Of a DNA stretch of 29,522 nt, positions 28,001 to 29,522 are shown in pieces (positions within the stretch are counted from its first letter, which is position 1; every line of letters starts with the position of its first letter). The translations under genes and the position numbers were made by a program. The notes beneath the pieces were generated by a model that worked only from the letters and a program-made list of their open reading frames with translations, made no database searches and had not been told where the DNA came from. The stretch comes from Prasinococcaceae sp. CCMP 1430 (lineage: Eukaryota > Prasinodermophyta > Palmophyllophyceae > Prasinococcales > Prasinococcaceae): assembly GCA_013416795.1 (NCBI GenBank), contig RQSC01000602.1, forward strand, positions 17,370 to 46,891, read 5' to 3'.

Positions 28001-28169
28001 CGCCATGGGCTCGTACGTGTTCACGTGCGCGACTACCGGCGAGGAGTCGAAGGTGGAGTACACCTTCGGCTACAAGCGCAACGACGACGGCAAGGTGCGC
28101 ATCTTCCTGCACCACTCGTCCGTGCCCTACTCGGTGCCCGTGCCCGCCGTGGAGAACGTGGCCGCCTAA
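25026..28169 (+). CDS. Iota-carbonic anhydrase polyprotein with six tandem domains, start unresolved
   Basis: From an acceptor GGCCGCAG ending at 25025 the frame reads PELFDLAASADATDALTAFL, a Gly/Ala hydrophobic segment (GGVVLGGGAALAAGG) and an acidic linker, then six COG4337-type domains starting at 25206, 25698, 26190, 26679, 27168 and 27657, to TAA at 28167. Domains are 163-164 residues apart. All keep LFKPTKA, SYFVGAKNV, EDGGFAINGG, KVEYTFGYKR and HHSSVPY, so all could be active in CO2/bicarbonate interconversion. The leader PELFDLAA is shared with the eight-domain gene, which shows that the two are duplicates including the 5' exon. No in-frame ATG exists before the first domain; an upstream exon must supply it and may overlap the CFAP418 first exon on the other strand. 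Domain 6 has LEAQ where most units have LECQ. About 1047 residues are visible. Confidence 0.9.
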   Translation, partial: PELFDLAASADATDALTAFLGGVVLGGGAALAAGGKSESTEAAPATKEVAETATEEVVDPVTEAEVLECQKNWAEAIKSISKTYLDGGDFVGAAGDAAGVLYGYGKTNVLFKPTKAAEVPFRPEGADAMSYFVGAKNVTEGAIAEDGGFAINGGKGWSDVVFTNHKIDLNGPTAIAMGSYVFTCATTGAESKVEYTFGYKRNDDGKVRIFLHHSSVPYVDMPAPVTEAEVLECQKNWAEAIQSISKTYLDGGDFVGAAGEAAGVLYGYGKTDVLFKPTKAAEVAFRPTGADAMSYFVGAKNVTEGAIAEDGGFAINGGKGWSKVVFTNHNISLNGPSAQAMGSYVFTCATTGAESKVEYTFGYKRNDDGKVRIYLHHSSVPYVEAPVPVTEEEVLECQANWAAAIESISKTYLEGGDFVGAAGEAAGQLYGYGKCDVLFKPTKAAEVPFRPEGADAMSYFVGAKNVEEGAIAEDGGFAINGGKGWSKVVFSNHKVDLNGSTAQAMGSYVFTCATTGAESKVEYTFGYKRNDDGKVRIYLHHSSVPYVDNTPVTEAEVLECQKNWANAIKTISKIYKEDGDFVGAAGEAAGQLYGYGKCDVLFKPTKAAEVPFRPEGADAMSYFVGAKNVEEGAIAEDGGFAINGGKGWSDVVFTNHKIDCNGSTAQAMGSYVFTCATTGAESKVEYTFGYKRNDDGKVRIYLHHSSVPYVDNTPVTEAEVLECQANWAAAIKEISAKYITKGDFVATAAEAAGKLYGYGKTDVLFKPTKAADVPFRPTPEEAMSYFVGAKNVENGISEDGGFAINGGDGWSDVVFTNHQISLNGPSAQAMGSYVFTNATTGAESKVEYTFGYKRNDDGKVRIYLHHSSVPYVDMPAPITEAEVLEAQANWASAIKTISKTYADGGDFVAAAGEAAGLLYGYGKTDVLFKPTKAAEVAFRPTGADAMSYFVGAKNVKEGAIAEDGGFAINGGKGWSDVVFTNHNIALNPDNAIAMGSYVFTCATTGEESKVEYTFGYKRNDDGKVRIFLHHSSVPYSVPVPAVENVAA
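25206..28169 (+). repeat. Six direct ~490-bp repeats (iota-CA domains), gene 2
   Basis: Units follow each other at 492, 492, 489, 489 and 489 bp. They match the gene 1 units closely; for example 26448-26641 (unit 3) is identical to 21288-21481 in unit 4 of gene 1 over 194 nt. The linker DNTP is used twice in succession, before units 4 and 5. Confidence 0.95.
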
Positions 28170-28361
28170 TTGGCTCGCCGTCCGATGCGCGCGTTCTAAT
28201 GTAAGCGACCTACAGAATGCGCACACTCGGCAGCGACAGTCCCTCACTCAGGCCCTGCGCGCTTGCGGGCTCTTGCTGCGCTTGCATGCATGCGCAAAGA
28301 GAGGCGTTACAGACCCACGCTGCGCACACTCCAGCGCGCGCCCGGTCGCGCGCGTCCCCCT

Positions 28362-29510
28362 TCACGGCTCGAGCACGATGAGCTTCCCGAGCACGCCGCT
28401 GGCGATGTACACGTACCCCCCGTCGTACGCGATCGCCTCCGCGCCCTCGAGCGCGGGTCCCGTGAGGCTGTCAACCACGCGCGGCATGGTGGGCGCGTCG
28501 AAGGCTGCGTTGGGCTCCGCCACGTCCACGGCCACTACGCCGCCGTGGGTCATCTCGCCCTCGCGGTCGACGTACTTGTACGAGGCGACGAACAGGTGCG
28601 TCGAGTTGGCTGGCGCGAGCTGCGCGGCGCCACGCAGCACCACGCGCCCGCGGTTGAGGCCCGCGCCTGGGCGCTGTCTGTCTTCCTCGCTGGTCATCCA
28701 CCGGAGGAACTTGGGGAAGGACGGGTCCTCGACGTTGAGCATCGCCAGGCCCTTTGACTCCTTGCCCATTGCCACGTAGGCGACGCTGTCATCCGTGTTG
28801 ACGTGGACGTACGCGGCGCCCTTGAGGCGCTTGTCCTTCAGCGTGCCCAGCTGCGCGGGCCTCGCCGGCGTCGCGAGGTCCAGGATGGTGACGCGCGAGT
28901 TGTCACCGCCGGCAACATACAGGTGTGAGCCGAACACCTTCACGCACGTCGCCGCCGCCACACGCAGCACGTTGACCACCGACAGGTCGGCGGGGTTCGA
29001 CACGTCTACCACGGTAAGGTTGCGCGCGCCGCGCGCCGCAACGTAGGCGTAACCGCCGTACAGGCTCACAGAGGACGCGCCATTGAGCGCCACGGGGTCC
29101 TGCAGGTACCCAAGGAGCCGCATGCCGTAGGGGTCTGCCACGTCGACGACGGCGAGTGCGTCCGCCACGCGACTGGCGACGTACGCACGCGCGAAACTGC
29201 CGCTCGCGCGCGTCAGGGCGACGCAGTGCGCGCCGTCGAGCGCCTCGTGCACGAGTGCGGACGCGAGCGCGGGCGCGGCGGGATCCGACACGTCCACGGC
29301 GACGAGCGCGCTCGCGTCGTGCGCGGCGACGAGCGCGATTGCCGCAGCGCCGTCGATGGTGACGTCGACCGCGCCGGCGAGCGACACGTCGGAGAGCGCA
29401 CCCGAGACGGACAACCCGCCGGCCAGTGGCGCGACGCCCGCGAGGCACGCGAGTGCGAACACGAGCGCGCGCGAGGGGGCGCACGCTGCGGCCGCGCGCC
29501 GGTGCGCCAT
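28362..29510 (-). CDS. Secreted LVIVD-repeat beta-propeller protein
   Basis: The complete frame of 382 residues has a start at 29510 only 12 nt from the window edge. The N-terminus is a good signal peptide: basic MAHRR, hydrophobic ALVFALACLAGVAPLA, cleavage likely near residue 32. The rest is built of LVIVD-type blades marked by V-D-V-x-[DEN]-P: VDVSDPAAP, VDVADPYGM, VDVSNPADL, LDLATPARP, LNVEDPSFP and VDVAEPNAAF, each followed by a loop and Y/A-x-V-A strands (AYVAARG, LYVAGG, AYVAMG, LFVASY, VYIASG). Such proteins form beta-propellers on cell surfaces or outside cells; no catalytic residues are known for them. There is no transmembrane anchor at the C-terminus (ends KLIVLEP). It is convergent with the six-domain carbonic anhydrase gene, 192 nt apart. 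The ligand is unknown. Confidence 0.88.
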   Translation of the reverse strand: MAHRRAAAACAPSRALVFALACLAGVAPLAGGLSVSGALSDVSLAGAVDVTIDGAAAIALVAAHDASALVAVDVSDPAAPALASALVHEALDGAHCVALTRASGSFARAYVASRVADALAVVDVADPYGMRLLGYLQDPVALNGASSVSLYGGYAYVAARGARNLTVVDVSNPADLSVVNVLRVAAATCVKVFGSHLYVAGGDNSRVTILDLATPARPAQLGTLKDKRLKGAAYVHVNTDDSVAYVAMGKESKGLAMLNVEDPSFPKFLRWMTSEEDRQRPGAGLNRGRVVLRGAAQLAPANSTHLFVASYKYVDREGEMTHGGVVAVDVAEPNAAFDAPTMPRVVDSLTGPALEGAEAIAYDGGYVYIASGVLGKLIVLEP

Positions 29511-29522
29511 CGCGCTCGCGGC

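Noticed and set aside
19554-28169. Regular ~490-bp periodicity considered as satellite DNA or a CRISPR-like array
   Set aside because: The repeats are in-frame protein domains with conserved residues and variable synonymous sites, not short repeats with spacers, and this is eukaryotic DNA.
24330-28247. A 1305-residue minus-strand open frame opposite the six-domain gene
   Set aside because: It has the same shadow pattern, Val/Leu/Ala/His-rich periodic sequence reflecting the antisense of the carbonic anhydrase repeats, with no independent evidence.

Overview
The window is nuclear DNA of a eukaryote with a very GC-rich genome. Several genes are split by short GT-AG introns of about 100 to 390 nt, there are no bacterial operon or ribosome-binding patterns, and the products include a tubulin tyrosine ligase-like enzyme, a CHD-type chromatin remodeller, a MATH-BTB protein and a ciliary protein of the CFAP418 (C8orf37) family. 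Two giant genes made of tandem iota-class carbonic anhydrase (COG4337/LCIP63-type) domains point to a photosynthetic protist. CFAP418 and the tubulin-modifying enzyme point to a flagellated one. A GC-rich marine alga such as a haptophyte or pelagophyte would fit, but the species cannot be fixed from this sequence.

Layout. 174-1315 (+): 3' part of an Ala/Glu/Lys-rich protein. 1680-4712 (-): TTLL-type tubulin polyglutamylase-like gene. 4825-5448 (-): histidine-kinase ATPase fragment that a candidate 82-nt intron would join in frame to the TTLL gene; it ends at a single unknown base (5449) that may be an assembly join. 5617-6056 (+): two-exon acyl-CoA-binding protein. 6207-10850 (-): large CHD-like remodeller with a C-terminal PCNA-binding motif, cut by a 180-base gap (10851-11030). 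11031-12028: repeat-like and low-complexity DNA with a GA microsatellite. 12029-13210 (+): MATH-BTB-BACK protein. 13501-17371: three AIM24-family paralogues, the first on the minus strand and the other two on the plus strand, each with cysteine clusters at matching places. 17372-19053: long non-coding stretch with an adenine-free tract. 19054-23540 (+) and 25026-28169 (+): the two iota-carbonic anhydrase polyproteins with 8 and 6 domains. Between them on the minus strand lies CFAP418 (23765-24963). 28362-29510 (-): secreted LVIVD-repeat beta-propeller protein.

The main interest is the 14-domain iota-carbonic anhydrase cluster. All domains keep the family motifs, and long stretches are identical at nucleotide level both within and between the two genes, so the array appears to be homogenised by recombination. 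Other points worth checking are the possible histidine kinase-TTLL fusion, the PIP box on the remodeller, the cysteine-rich AIM24 family expansion and a local preference for GTGCG splice donors. All exon limits are read by eye from frame and splice signals; no transcript or database evidence was available.
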